A stretch of 50,829 nt of DNA from positions 1 to 50,829 of the forward strand of contig CAYQOU010000027.1 in assembly GCA_964419255.1 (NCBI GenBank), read 5' to 3'. Below, piece by piece: positions 33,745 through 42,807 of the stretch (its first letter is position 1; the number at the start of each line of letters is the position of its first letter). The notes under the pieces are model-generated. The model saw only the letters and a program-made list of their open reading frames with translations, had not been told where the DNA came from and searched no databases. Position numbers and translations under genes: made by a program. This stretch comes from CAZPHU01 sp964419255. GTDB lineage: Bacteria; Fibrobacterota; Chitinivibrionia; Chitinivibrionales; CAYFVL01.

Positions 33745-36261
33745 TTATCGCTTGAAATCCACCGGCACAGATTGTATTCCCCAGATCTGCTCGGCATATT
33801 GACGGATCGTTCTATCCGAGGTGAATTTGCCAATATAGGCAGTATTGTAGATAGACATACGTGTCCAGGCATCGATATCTTTATATGCCTGTTCTACACT
33901 CTGCTGGCAAGCGACATACGAATCGAAATCGGCCATAATCATGTATGGATCGTGATACAGCAGGCCATCATAGATGGGACGGAAAAGATCCGGATCTTCA
34001 GGACTGAAAAATCCTTTACCGATCAGATCGAGAATCTCCTTCAAATCTCTATTCTTTTCATAATGAATACGAGGGTCGTAACCCTGAGCGCGCAGCTGTT
34101 CGACCTGCTCTGCATCCATTCCGAAAATAAACATGTTGTGTTCGCCAATTTCCTTTGCGATTTCGATATTTGCACCATCCATGGTGCCGATGATAAGACC
34201 GCCGTTTAAGGAAAACTTCATGTTACTTGTCCCCGAAGCTTCCGTACCGGCAGTGGAAATATGCTGCGACAAATCGGTTGCCGGAATGATTTGTTCGGCA
34301 AGGGTCACTCTGTAATTGGGTGTGAAAAACAGCTGCAGCAGACCTTTTGTTTGAGGATCAGAATTTATGACATCCGCGATGTTGTTAATGAACTTGATCA
34401 GCAGTTTGGCCATGTAATACCCCGGAGCGGCTTTTCCGCCAATCATCACCGTTCTCGGAAGGAAATCTTTGGTCTGCCCATTCTTTATTTTTCTATATAG
34501 ATGAATGCAGTGCAGCGCGTTTAGCAACTGACGTTTATACTCATGAATTCTTTTTACCTGCACGTCAAAGATGGCATCCACATTCAAATGAAAACCCTCA
34601 TGTTTACGCAGCTGATCGGCAAGTCTTTCCTTGTTTGACTTTTTAACCAGACGCCATTTCCTGCAAAACTCGGAATCTTCGGCAAACGGCACAAGCCTCT
34701 TAAGTTCGTCCAGGTTCTTTACCCATTTCTCACCGATGGTCTCCGTTATCAGGGTGGCCAGATTTTCATTGGCTTTATAAAGCCATCTGCGCTGAGTGAT
34801 ACCGTTTGTCTTGTTGTTGAAACGTTCGGGGAACATGTGATAGAAATCGCGCACCAGGCCATCGGTGAGCAGCTTCGTATGCAGTTCGGCAACTCCGTTG
34901 ATCGAGTGGCTGCCAACGATTGCCAGAAAAGCCATACGTACCTGTTTTTCACCTTCTTCTTCGATGAGGGACATGCGTCTGAGCTTTTCCGTGTCACCGG
35001 GATATTTTAGTGAGACTTTTCTCAGGAAACGACTGTTGATTTCATAAATGATCTCCATGTGTCGCGGCAGCATTTGCTCAAGTAATGATACCGCCCATTT
35101 CTCCAGAGCTTCCGGCATCAATGTATGATTGGTATAAGCGAAGGTGTCGACACAGATGTCCCAGGCCTGATCCCAGTCAAGGAAATGCTCATCCAGCAGA
35201 AGCCGCATAAGTTCTGCAATAGCTATTGCCGGATGTGTATCGTTGAGCTGAATGGCATTGTACTTAGGAAAATCGGCAAAATCGTGCCCGTGGTGCAGAA
35301 AACGTCTGATTATATCCTGCAGGGATGCGGATGTGAAGAAATGCTGCTGCTTGAGGCGCAGCTGCTTCCCACTATGGTTAGAATCGTTGGGATACAGAAC
35401 CTTAGATATGTTTTCACTAACCAGCTTATCCTGACAGGCCCCGATGTAGTCTCCCGTGTGAAAATGCTGTAAATCGATCTCATTGGGGGAGCGGGATGAC
35501 CAGAGGCGCAACGTGTTTACAGTGCCGTTTTGAAAGCCCGGAATAGGAGTGTCGTAAGGAATCGCAATAACATCCTCCGTATCCACCCAACTGACCACCA
35601 GACGGCCGCTTTTGTCCCTGTAGTACATGGTTTTACCGTTGAATTTGACCTTGAATTGATATTCAGGCCGTTCAATTTCCCAGGGGTTTCCCAGCTGAAG
35701 CCACTGTTCGGGAAGTTCGTGCTGACAGCCGTCGATTATTTTCTGGTTGAAAATGCCAAATTCGTATCGGATGCCGTATCCTATAGCGGGAAGTTCCAGG
35801 GTGGCCATCGAGTCCAGAAAACATGCGGCAAGCCGACCAAGACCGCCATTACCCAGTCCGGCGTCAAACTCCTGCTCTTCGATTTCCTCTACGCTAAAGC
35901 CTAACTCCTGCATAGTTTCGCGACAGTTTTTCTGCAGACCAAGATTGAAGATGTTATTTCCCAGAAGTCGTCCCATGAGAAATTCTAGTGAAAGATAATA
36001 AACCCGTTTTACATCTCTTGTGTGGTAAAGCTGCTGTGTGGCGATCCAGCGCTCAATAAGCCGCTCCCGCACTGTATATGATAAGCCGAGAAATTTATCG
36101 TATGCAGTTAGAGTATACTTATCTTTAGCAATATTGTATATAAGGTTGTTGATGAAATCTTTGCGAATATCTTCTGCTTTCATGCCCTTGTGATGTGTAG
36201 GCCAGTCGGGAATACTTTTCTTACTTTTGCCAGAAGTCTTACTCTCTTTTTTAGAAGACAT
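33745..36261 (-). CDS. glgP: Glycogen/alpha-glucan phosphorylase
   Basis: GlgP releases glucose-1-phosphate from alpha-1,4-glucans. The 838-residue GT35 enzyme has YYLSLEFLMGRLLGNN, the active-site GLGNGGLGRLAACFLDS loop, NDTHPAIAIAELMR, KRIHEYKRQLLN, and the pyridoxal-phosphate site EASGTSNMKFSLNGG with its Lys. The N-terminus is Lys/Ser-rich (SSKKESKTSGKSKKS). A TTG at 36306 is in frame, but ATG 36261 has GAAGGG directly upstream and is preferred. It heads the operon with the aldolase and GH5 genes. Confidence 0.97.
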   Translation of the reverse strand: MSSKKESKTSGKSKKSIPDWPTHHKGMKAEDIRKDFINNLIYNIAKDKYTLTAYDKFLGLSYTVRERLIERWIATQQLYHTRDVKRVYYLSLEFLMGRLLGNNIFNLGLQKNCRETMQELGFSVEEIEEQEFDAGLGNGGLGRLAACFLDSMATLELPAIGYGIRYEFGIFNQKIIDGCQHELPEQWLQLGNPWEIERPEYQFKVKFNGKTMYYRDKSGRLVVSWVDTEDVIAIPYDTPIPGFQNGTVNTLRLWSSRSPNEIDLQHFHTGDYIGACQDKLVSENISKVLYPNDSNHSGKQLRLKQQHFFTSASLQDIIRRFLHHGHDFADFPKYNAIQLNDTHPAIAIAELMRLLLDEHFLDWDQAWDICVDTFAYTNHTLMPEALEKWAVSLLEQMLPRHMEIIYEINSRFLRKVSLKYPGDTEKLRRMSLIEEEGEKQVRMAFLAIVGSHSINGVAELHTKLLTDGLVRDFYHMFPERFNNKTNGITQRRWLYKANENLATLITETIGEKWVKNLDELKRLVPFAEDSEFCRKWRLVKKSNKERLADQLRKHEGFHLNVDAIFDVQVKRIHEYKRQLLNALHCIHLYRKIKNGQTKDFLPRTVMIGGKAAPGYYMAKLLIKFINNIADVINSDPQTKGLLQLFFTPNYRVTLAEQIIPATDLSQHISTAGTEASGTSNMKFSLNGGLIIGTMDGANIEIAKEIGEHNMFIFGMDAEQVEQLRAQGYDPRIHYEKNRDLKEILDLIGKGFFSPEDPDLFRPIYDGLLYHDPYMIMADFDSYVACQQSVEQAYKDIDAWTRMSIYNTAYIGKFTSDRTIRQYAEQIWGIQSVPVDFKR

Positions 36262-36447
36262 AGATGGCCCTTCTTTTTCTTGGTTGTTTATCTTCGTGTG
36301 GCTCAAAATACATTATTTGTGCGGGGCAGCCGCAAATCGCCGGAAAGAAATTATCAGAAACAGGTGTTCCGGGTAGTCCAGATCAATTGAGAAACATGTA
36401 TCTATTACGTACGAAGAGGTATGATATGCTGGGATGGGGTGAGAGTT

Positions 36448-36639
36448 TTACTGCCTCTGACGCGCCATTTGGGCACCCATGAGAAGGTGAGTGCTGCTGT
36501 CGGAGGTGTTAAACCAGAAAAGAACCATGTTATCGTGCAAGGTAAAACACTCTTTCAGGGACTGTTTGGTTCCGCAGGGATAGATTTTTTCGTAAATCGC
36601 TTCCGCTTCCGCAAGTAATGCCTGTTCCGCCTTGGTCAT
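36448..36639 (-). CDS. Small conserved-looking protein of unknown function (63 aa)
   Basis: I do not recognise a family. The sequence is MTKAEQALLAEAEAIYEKIY, then a Cys-containing middle (PCGTKQSLKECF) and an aromatic strand (NMVLFWFNTSD). The N-terminal helix is amphipathic. A near-perfect ribosome site (GGAGGT, six bases before the ATG at 36639) is the main reason to accept it as a gene. It is a single gene between glgP and the TerB-like gene. Confidence 0.6.
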   Translation of the reverse strand: MTKAEQALLAEAEAIYEKIYPCGTKQSLKECFTLHDNMVLFWFNTSDSSTHLLMGAQMARQRQ

Positions 36640-36845
36640 CTGGTTACCTCCGTCTGGGGTGGAAGCACAGAGTAAAGCAAAATCCGGACCATAAATTAAA
36701 GTCTATAGAGGTGCTATTCTCCACTGAACCGACAATGTATTATGAATAAGTGAGTTACATGGCGTCGACCGGACATGTTTTTTTTCCCATGCTTCGAAAG
36801 TCAGCTAAGCTGGTGGAAAGAACTTCCCGAGGAAAGGCAATTTTT

Positions 36846-37265
36846 TCATTCGAGTTCTTTCAATCGCTTCCTCATCTCACTAAAAAAAACAGACTCCTTG
36901 ATTGTGTAACTATCCAGGTTGGCGATCTGTTGAAGTCCTTCTTCCGTTTTTGCTCCGGTTAACTGCACACCCCAATCGCCCGCCTCTTTAGCTTTCTTTA
37001 AAAACGCCAGTGCCTCATCAAGGTGTTGTTGAGCACTCCAGGGCGCGTAAGCAGCTTCATTTATCAGCTTCTCGACATCTTCTCTGATTGTTTCTCGCAC
37101 ATGTTCATTAGTATTCAGAACATCGAAAAGATGCTGACTTTTTGCCGCATAGTGTGGAAGGCGTAGAATTTCGCTCTCAGATAGAATGCCATCTGCCTTG
37201 GCGATTGCCACAAAAAGGTGTGCCTCGCCCAAACTTCGATATCGAATAACTTTTTGTTTATCCAT
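36846..37265 (-). CDS. TerB-like helical protein
   Basis: This 139-residue all-helical protein contains EAHLFVAIAKADGILSESEI, which resembles the first helices and acidic loop of TerB domains (tellurite-resistance/DjlA-type, proposed metal sensors). The remainder (VRETIREDVEKLINEAAY ... EALAFLKKAKEAGDWG) is helical and charged. The match is by eye and moderate. AGAGGAC precedes the ATG. No other ter gene is in the window. Confidence 0.6.
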   Translation of the reverse strand: MDKQKVIRYRSLGEAHLFVAIAKADGILSESEILRLPHYAAKSQHLFDVLNTNEHVRETIREDVEKLINEAAYAPWSAQQHLDEALAFLKKAKEAGDWGVQLTGAKTEEGLQQIANLDSYTIKESVFFSEMRKRLKELE

Positions 37266-37471
37266 GTGTCCTCTTTCTTCAAAATTGTGGCGGTGTATTC
37301 AATAAAATAAATCTGAATTACGATTCGTGTTAAAACACGCTGGTAAAACTAATTGACGCAACCTATTTTAAACCTGAACCCATTTGTGTGAACGGATGCC
37401 CCCCTCCCTAAACATACAACCAGTACGCGTTATGGCGGGCAGAAATCTGTATTAGAGGAAGGAACGCATTA

Positions 37472-37954
37472 ATGGCTCTTAGTTACGAGGAAATTGTCGA
37501 ATATGCAAAAAGGTATGTCGATGAGCAACAACTGAAAGAGTTTCCCATTGACGGGGATTTGTTCTGTTTGTTTTCTCGGCAAATACCCTCCGATAAGATG
37601 CTTGAGGAGGAGGAAGGGTGGAGCTTTGGCGGCTACGGCATAGCGCTAAAATACGAGCTTGATCTGTCAGCAAAACCCGCGGGCAAATGGATCTGGTTTC
37701 ATTTTATCAGTCTCGCTTCTTTTCCCCCCGTTCAGCAGGTGATAAAACTCCAGCCGCCGCATATAGTAAAAGGTCGCTTTTTCAGTCCGGACCGCACACT
37801 GGAAACTCGTATAATGCGCATACCATGGCAGGATGCTCTGAAAAATGAAACAAGCAAAGAAGTTGCTGCCATACAACCGGATGAAGAAAACAAAACTCAG
37901 CCGCAAAACACACCCGAAAACAAAGTATTGAAATTTACCCGAAAGAAGGTCTAA
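37472..37954 (+). CDS. Hypothetical protein (160 aa)
   Basis: No family recognised. The first ~125 residues look like a compact alpha/beta domain (YEEIVEYAKRYVDEQQLKEF, GWSFGGYGIALKYELDL, GKWIWFHFISLASFPP). The last ~35 residues are a polar, probably disordered tail (PDEENKTQPQNTPENK). GAGGAAGGAA precedes the ATG. It stands alone on the plus strand, convergent with the zinc-ribbon gene. Confidence 0.65.
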   Translation: MALSYEEIVEYAKRYVDEQQLKEFPIDGDLFCLFSRQIPSDKMLEEEEGWSFGGYGIALKYELDLSAKPAGKWIWFHFISLASFPPVQQVIKLQPPHIVKGRFFSPDRTLETRIMRIPWQDALKNETSKEVAAIQPDEENKTQPQNTPENKVLKFTRKKV

Positions 37955-38021
37955 ATACTGCCTTAATTCGAGCGCTCATGTGTGACAGGCCGCGAGAGAA
38001 TTGCTCATTCGGATACCAGTA

Positions 38022-38690
38022 CTACTCGGGATCTTCGAGTGCTTCGCTTAAAAGATGGGGTCGGGCATCCTTTTCTTCGCATAACTCTTGCTCAAAGAGC
38101 AATAGCTGATGTATTCTGACATCCCACTTCTGCCCAATACAGCCTCGGATATGATCGAGGGCTTTATCGAAGTGGTTGCTGCGTCTTAATAAATCGATCA
38201 GTATGATTTCTTCATCCCCTTTTGTGTCTGCAAATGGCTGATCAATAGAGCGGGAGCGTACAAAGAGGCAATAGGCGTCATATCGAAGATCGGCGGCAGC
38301 TTGCTTAAACCGACTATCATCATCGCATACCCAGGCGGCAAATAGTGTGGCCCATCCACTGTCTACCAAATTCTCGTATGAGTGCTGAATATGGGACCAA
38401 CACCTGAATGAGATGGCCGTTTCCGGGAGGTCTTTTGCTCTCAAAATCCTTTGGTAATCATCCGAGTAAACGATTTCTTCGACGTTTTTATCACCCTGGT
38501 TTATGTTTGGCGCACAATATCCACAATGAATACAGTGTTGTATGAACAGATATATGGAAGAACGATGGACACCACCGGGTCTGGAGTCAAGTTCATCCGG
38601 TTGTCCGATTCCGCGGATGCCGGGTTCAACCTGAGGACTGGTTTGGCCGCATACAAAACATTGTTTTGCGATAAATGTAACAGTTGTCAC
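38022..38690 (-). CDS. Zinc-ribbon protein with CxxC...CxxC and DxRPG motif
   Basis: The 222-residue protein begins with a zinc-ribbon pair (CFVCG near the start and CIHCGYCAPN about 60 residues later) enclosing DELDSRPGGVHRSS, a pattern I associate with uncharacterised Firmicutes/anaerobe proteins of the CPVCG...PDLDxRP...CPxCGY type. The rest is helical and looks like TPR-type repeats (AAWVCDDDSRFKQAAADLRYDAY, LLRRSNHFDKALDHIRG). Start: GTG 38690 with AGGTGG seven bases upstream; the longer frame to 38765 lacks a ribosome site. Function unknown. Confidence 0.7.
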   Translation of the reverse strand: MTTVTFIAKQCFVCGQTSPQVEPGIRGIGQPDELDSRPGGVHRSSIYLFIQHCIHCGYCAPNINQGDKNVEEIVYSDDYQRILRAKDLPETAISFRCWSHIQHSYENLVDSGWATLFAAWVCDDDSRFKQAAADLRYDAYCLFVRSRSIDQPFADTKGDEEIILIDLLRRSNHFDKALDHIRGCIGQKWDVRIHQLLLFEQELCEEKDARPHLLSEALEDPE

Positions 38691-38781
38691 TAAAAACCAC
38701 CTGTAAACACGTGTATTTAATAGAGGCGATATCCTGATTGTATCAAAAGGGATGTTTCCATGCAATCGGAAATGGATGCCA

Positions 38782-39219
38782 CTATTTTTGGTTCATCAAT
38801 CGACGCGACATAAAGATAGCATTTTCACCATCAGGATAATACCTTTGTCTGGTGTGGTGTTCGGAAAAGCACAACTTCGCGTACAGATTCCGTGCAGCCG
38901 TGTTGCTTTCTCTTACTTCGAGAAAAGCCTTCACATGCCAAAACCTTTTTAAAGCATAATCAAGCAAACGCGATCCTATCCCTTGTCTACGAAATGCTGG
39001 ATCGACTGCAAGGCTGTGAATTTCCAATTCATCACTGATCTGCCACACGCAGATGAAGCCCCGGACCATCTCCTTTTCGGTTGCAACAAACAAATGAGAG
39101 TGGTCCAGCATCAACTCTCGATCAAACTGTTGAATCTTCCACGGATCCGGTGAGCACAGCTTGTCTATTCTGAGCATCTCCTTTAAATCCTGCTTGCCGG
39201 CCGGTCTGATGGTAGTCAT
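38782..39219 (-). CDS. rimI: GNAT acetyltransferase, RimI-like
   Basis: RimI acetylates the N-terminal alanine of ribosomal protein S18. The 145-residue GNAT domain has TIRPAGKQDLKEML, SPDPWKIQQF (the RimI-typical D-x-W), the acetyl-CoA loop FRRQGIGSRLL, EVRESNTAARNLY and the C-terminal RYYPDGENAIFMS. The D-PW, VRESN and YY-DGE features are specific to the RimI group. The ATG directly follows the antiporter stop codon with no spacer, so translation is probably coupled. Confidence 0.88.
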   Translation of the reverse strand: MTTIRPAGKQDLKEMLRIDKLCSPDPWKIQQFDRELMLDHSHLFVATEKEMVRGFICVWQISDELEIHSLAVDPAFRRQGIGSRLLDYALKRFWHVKAFLEVRESNTAARNLYAKLCFSEHHTRQRYYPDGENAIFMSRRLMNQK

Positions 39220-41436
39220 CTAACGTATCATACCTCTGAAAGGGCGGGTTAGCAGTGGTTTCTTTTCTCCCACAAAAAAGGTAAACACCTCTTTGAGAGA
39301 ACGACAGGAAAGGAGCCTGTTTCTGGATTCTTCATTATTAAGTAAGGAAGAAATACCCGCAAGAAACTGAAGGTGAGGACCGGCTGTTCCGGCCGGTGAA
39401 AGAACCAGGATAAATATCTGGCTGGGTTGGCCATCGAGAGACTGAAAATCTATGCCTTCACGTTTGAAACCAATGGCAACAGCCATTTCTGTGACGGAAT
39501 CAGTCTTGCCATGAGGAAGGGCTATACCATATTGCATGCCGGTACTCATCGTTTTCTCACGCTCGAAAACAGCATCAAGCGCCTGCCGGCGGTTTCGTAT
39601 TTTCTTTATGGCTACAAGCATATCGATCAGCTCTTCAATAACTTCTTCCTTGGAGCCGGCTTTAAGCTCCATCTTTATGGCTCTAATATCCAGCGCATGG
39701 CCAATAGCAAAGCGAGTCTGCAGCTTGCCTTTGAAAAGATCTTTCTTTAAGGATGCCGGTTTGGCAAGATCCTTTACTTTCTCAATCACCGTATGAAGAT
39801 CAAGCAACGCCTCATACATGATAGTTTTTACGAATACCACATCCTCGGGAGCGGTCTCGAATTTAATCGAAAGTTCTTCTACATATAACGTTATAAAAGT
39901 ACTTTCTTTCCGAAGATGACAGATTTTGACGTCTGCTTCCAGAACATGCACATAAAATCCTTCGTTTCTGAAAAAACTCAGCAGCTTGACTTCGATTAAA
40001 TCAGTCAGCTCTATGGATGCGAAATCGAAACTGGTGGTGACGGTTTGCTCCGCAGCTACTGTCTTGCGTGTACCTTTTCGAGGTGTCAGGGAGCGACTGA
40101 GAAGCGGGGGAGCAATTACCGTGGTAAGAAGAGTCATCATGATCGCAACACCAAATGTAGTGTCATCGAGAATGCCGGAGGAAAGGCCAATACCAGCAAT
40201 GATTAAGGCAACTTCCCCTCTGGGCACCATACCCAGTCCGATACGGGTCGCACCGAGGAGGTTGAAATTGAAAAACAAAGCAGGAACTCCACAGCCCACT
40301 ATTTTTGCAAAGATTGCTCCCAGAGTGTATACAAGTCCGAACACGATTACTGTGGGGTCAATCAACTCTCTGACATCAACAAGCATTCCCATAACCGTAA
40401 AGAATACCGGGACGAAAAAAACATAGAGGGGATAGAGAGTTTCCTGAATCACATAGTTGAGATCTGTTTTGGAAAGAGTAAGTCCCATTACGTAGGCACC
40501 GATGATCATTGCAAGACCGGCTTTCTCGAAGATTCCCGCCAGCATAAGAGCCAGGCCTAAAGAAAGAATCGAAAACTCGGGGATGGAGCGGAAAGCTTTC
40601 AGTATACCGCTTATGCGATGAGCAAAGATAAAGCCCAGGAAGGTAAATCCAAGCCAGACACCAAGAGCTTTGATGATAATACCGGTGATTTTCTGACTCT
40701 GCTGAGCGGTTGCTCCCTCCATTGCAACGGTGCTGGCACCCAGTACTACGGCTAAAATTATGATCCCGAGCACATCATCGATAACCGCACCCGCAAGCAT
40801 GGTTACCCCCGAAGGGGAATCCATTTTTCTTTTAGATGTCAAAACGCGTACCGTTATTCCCACTGAGGTGGCGGTACTGATCACCCCCAGAAAAAGAACC
40901 CTGCTGCTGGAGAGATCGGCATCCAGGAAAAATGATCCTATCGCCGCACCCAAAGCGAAGGAAACCATTACTCCGCCGATTCCGATGATCGATCCGGCGA
41001 CGGAAAAGCGGAGAAACATCCTCAAGTCTGTCTCCAGACCGGCAAAAAAAAGCAGAATTATCGATGCAACAGTCGCGATGCCATAAAGCTCTTGAGTGAC
41101 CGGTAGCTGTCCTGCAGTTTCGAGAATGGGAAAGAAGCCATTTGGATATCCGGGGATCGGTATGCTGCCAAGAATATATGGACCAATAACAATCCCGATC
41201 GCAAGCTCTCCAATAACGGAGGGCATATGCAGCTTCTCGAATAAGATTCCTGAAATACGTGAGGCGAACAGGATAACACCGATTTGAAGCACCAGATCGG
41301 ACATTATATGTACGATATCTCCTCCGCCCTCACTATTGTGGCCATTGCTTGCAAATACAGCGGATACGCCGGAAAGAACCAAAAGAAAAATTGGCATTCC
41401 CCAGAAACGTGGAAAAGTCAGGAAGGATTTTCTCAT
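39220..41436 (-). CDS. Cation:proton antiporter (CPA2) fused to a PTS EIIA domain
   Basis: The 738-residue protein has an export-like N-terminal helix, about 12 membrane helices of the NapA/KefB type (VIGELAIGIVIGPYILG, LFFAGLETDLRMFLRF, AGAVIDDVLGIIIL with the ion-binding DD, GMVPRGEVALIIAGIGL), a ~150-residue linker, and a C-terminal EIIA(Ntr/Fru) domain. In this last domain QYGIALPHGKTD holds the His that is phosphorylated in PTS proteins, with the usual GIDFQSLDGQPSQIFILVLSP around it. Regulation of ion transport by phosphorylation is an inference. ATG 41460 is also possible; I prefer 41436 (MRKSFLTF) for its signal-like start and GGGGA upstream. Confidence 0.88.
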   Translation of the reverse strand: MRKSFLTFPRFWGMPIFLLVLSGVSAVFASNGHNSEGGGDIVHIMSDLVLQIGVILFASRISGILFEKLHMPSVIGELAIGIVIGPYILGSIPIPGYPNGFFPILETAGQLPVTQELYGIATVASIILLFFAGLETDLRMFLRFSVAGSIIGIGGVMVSFALGAAIGSFFLDADLSSSRVLFLGVISTATSVGITVRVLTSKRKMDSPSGVTMLAGAVIDDVLGIIILAVVLGASTVAMEGATAQQSQKITGIIIKALGVWLGFTFLGFIFAHRISGILKAFRSIPEFSILSLGLALMLAGIFEKAGLAMIIGAYVMGLTLSKTDLNYVIQETLYPLYVFFVPVFFTVMGMLVDVRELIDPTVIVFGLVYTLGAIFAKIVGCGVPALFFNFNLLGATRIGLGMVPRGEVALIIAGIGLSSGILDDTTFGVAIMMTLLTTVIAPPLLSRSLTPRKGTRKTVAAEQTVTTSFDFASIELTDLIEVKLLSFFRNEGFYVHVLEADVKICHLRKESTFITLYVEELSIKFETAPEDVVFVKTIMYEALLDLHTVIEKVKDLAKPASLKKDLFKGKLQTRFAIGHALDIRAIKMELKAGSKEEVIEELIDMLVAIKKIRNRRQALDAVFEREKTMSTGMQYGIALPHGKTDSVTEMAVAIGFKREGIDFQSLDGQPSQIFILVLSPAGTAGPHLQFLAGISSLLNNEESRNRLLSCRSLKEVFTFFVGEKKPLLTRPFRGMIR

Positions 41437-41490
41437 ATAATCCCCAATCGGGTTTTTCATTGGCCCAAATTAAGCTGCTCTTTCATGACC

Positions 41491-41565
41491 TTTTGTATAA
41501 TTCCTTGATGCGTAAGGGGTTAAGTCAGCTTGGAAACATCTGGGGGGTATTCCGCGAGATAACTT
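41491..41565 (+). repeat. Intergenic ~75-85 bp element, copy 2
   Basis: From 41494 the first 25 bases match copy 3 (from 44953) at 20 positions, and GGTATTCC-CG-GAT at 41546-41560 corresponds to GGCATTCCAACGGGAT of copy 3 at a similar distance. Lies in the antiporter upstream region between two minus-strand genes. The most diverged of the three copies. Confidence 0.45.
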
Positions 41566-41715
41566 GGATACATCTGCCCCTAATAGACTGCGCGCCCCTT
41601 GCGCTCAGAATCGTTAAACTTGGGTTGAGTAAATCCTCTGGAAGATAAATCTTGCGCTTTACGATCCGAAGGATTATGCCCTGCAAATCCGCATAAATTG
41701 TGTAAAAAAAGGTTT

Positions 41716-42351
41716 CTAATGGTCTGACAGACATATGGTAAGAAGATCGCCGGGGGTTTCAACCAGGTAATCAGGTTTGTATTTGGACAGAAGATCTCTT
41801 GATCGATAACCCCAGCAGACAGCTGCCACTGGGATGGATGCTTTCCGGCTATCGGTAATATCTCTGGTGTCATCACCGATATAAAGAACCTGCGACGGAT
41901 CAAGCTTGTGTCTATGGATAATCGATTTCAATCTCCTGTATTTAGAGCCGATAATCGAAGAGGTCGCAATAAAATCAAACCATTCCATGTTGTGTTCATT
42001 TAAAAACTCGCTGACTGTTTTTCGTGCATTAGTGGTCAGGATTCCAAGCGGGATTCCCTTTTCGTGCAGCTCTTTTATTGTAATCCGAATGCCTTCGAAG
42101 GGGTGTATCGAGGCCATCTGCCGGTACATTTCCTTTCGGGCCCTGCGGAGGAAAAAGGGCAGGAGCAGCAAAGGTATTCCCAACCGATGTATCATCTCGG
42201 CAGGCGTTTCCTCTCGTAAGTGGGCGATAGTGTTTTTATCCGTATTGTGAAACAGGTACCTGGCCGAAAGCCGATTGAGGATAGCTACGCCGATACTAAA
42301 TGTATCGGCAATGGTTCCATCAAAATCAAATATCAGAAGCTTGTATCGCAT
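41716..42351 (-). CDS. HAD-superfamily phosphatase (phosphoglycolate-phosphatase-like)
   Basis: This is a 211-residue subclass IA HAD hydrolase. Motif I FDFDGTIADT supplies the nucleophile Asp, LGILTTNARKTV is motif II, a Lys-bearing YRRLKSIIHRH segment is motif III, and VLYIGDDTRDI is motif IV; VCWGYRSRDLLSKYKPDYLVETP is the usual Gph/PpaX ending. The substrate could be phosphoglycolate or another small phosphate. It follows the STAS-like gene by six bases. Confidence 0.88.
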   Translation of the reverse strand: MRYKLLIFDFDGTIADTFSIGVAILNRLSARYLFHNTDKNTIAHLREETPAEMIHRLGIPLLLLPFFLRRARKEMYRQMASIHPFEGIRITIKELHEKGIPLGILTTNARKTVSEFLNEHNMEWFDFIATSSIIGSKYRRLKSIIHRHKLDPSQVLYIGDDTRDITDSRKASIPVAAVCWGYRSRDLLSKYKPDYLVETPGDLLTICLSDH

Positions 42352-42357
42352 GTTGTA

Positions 42358-42735
42358 TTACACCGGTTCTTCGCCCATATCCAGCAATTTATCTGCTTTC
42401 TCGATGGAGCTGGCGATTTTTACTTTGTATTTTACTGTACCCAAGGCTGCGCGATTGAGATGGACGGCACCGGCTGAAAGGCTTCCCATAATCCTGTAAA
42501 CTGTGCCTACGTTTTTGTGCTCAATATACTGCATGACACGTTTAATTTCACTTATTGCCTTCGGGGGGCCCATCTGCAACCTCGAAACATCATTGATGAT
42601 ATCGAATCCCGCTTTGAGTTTTTCGATTTCTGTTACCACCACAGCTTTCAAAGCTTGGGTTTCATGGGCGCTTATTATGCCCCCTAAGACGATATATAGG
42701 CGATTTTTTTTCGAATCGCTCCACACCTTATACAT
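42358..42735 (-). CDS. STAS/SpoIIAA-like small protein
   Basis: This 125-residue protein has the SpoIIAA/STAS layout: a first strand pair (NRLYIVLGGIISAHET), a long helix (LKAVVVTEIEKLKAGFDIINDVSRL), and a strand-helix end (GTVYRIMGSLSAGAVHLNR). The phosphorylatable Ser of anti-sigma antagonists is not evident where expected. The match is structural and by eye. GGAG lies five bases before the ATG. It probably shares a transcript with the HAD gene. Confidence 0.55.
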   Translation of the reverse strand: MYKVWSDSKKNRLYIVLGGIISAHETQALKAVVVTEIEKLKAGFDIINDVSRLQMGPPKAISEIKRVMQYIEHKNVGTVYRIMGSLSAGAVHLNRAALGTVKYKVKIASSIEKADKLLDMGEEPV

Positions 42736-42807
42736 TCGAACTCCAAGAGTACGGGCTAAATCCTGCCCAGGAGGGAAAAAGGTATCCGGGAGATGAAAAT
42801 CGGATTT

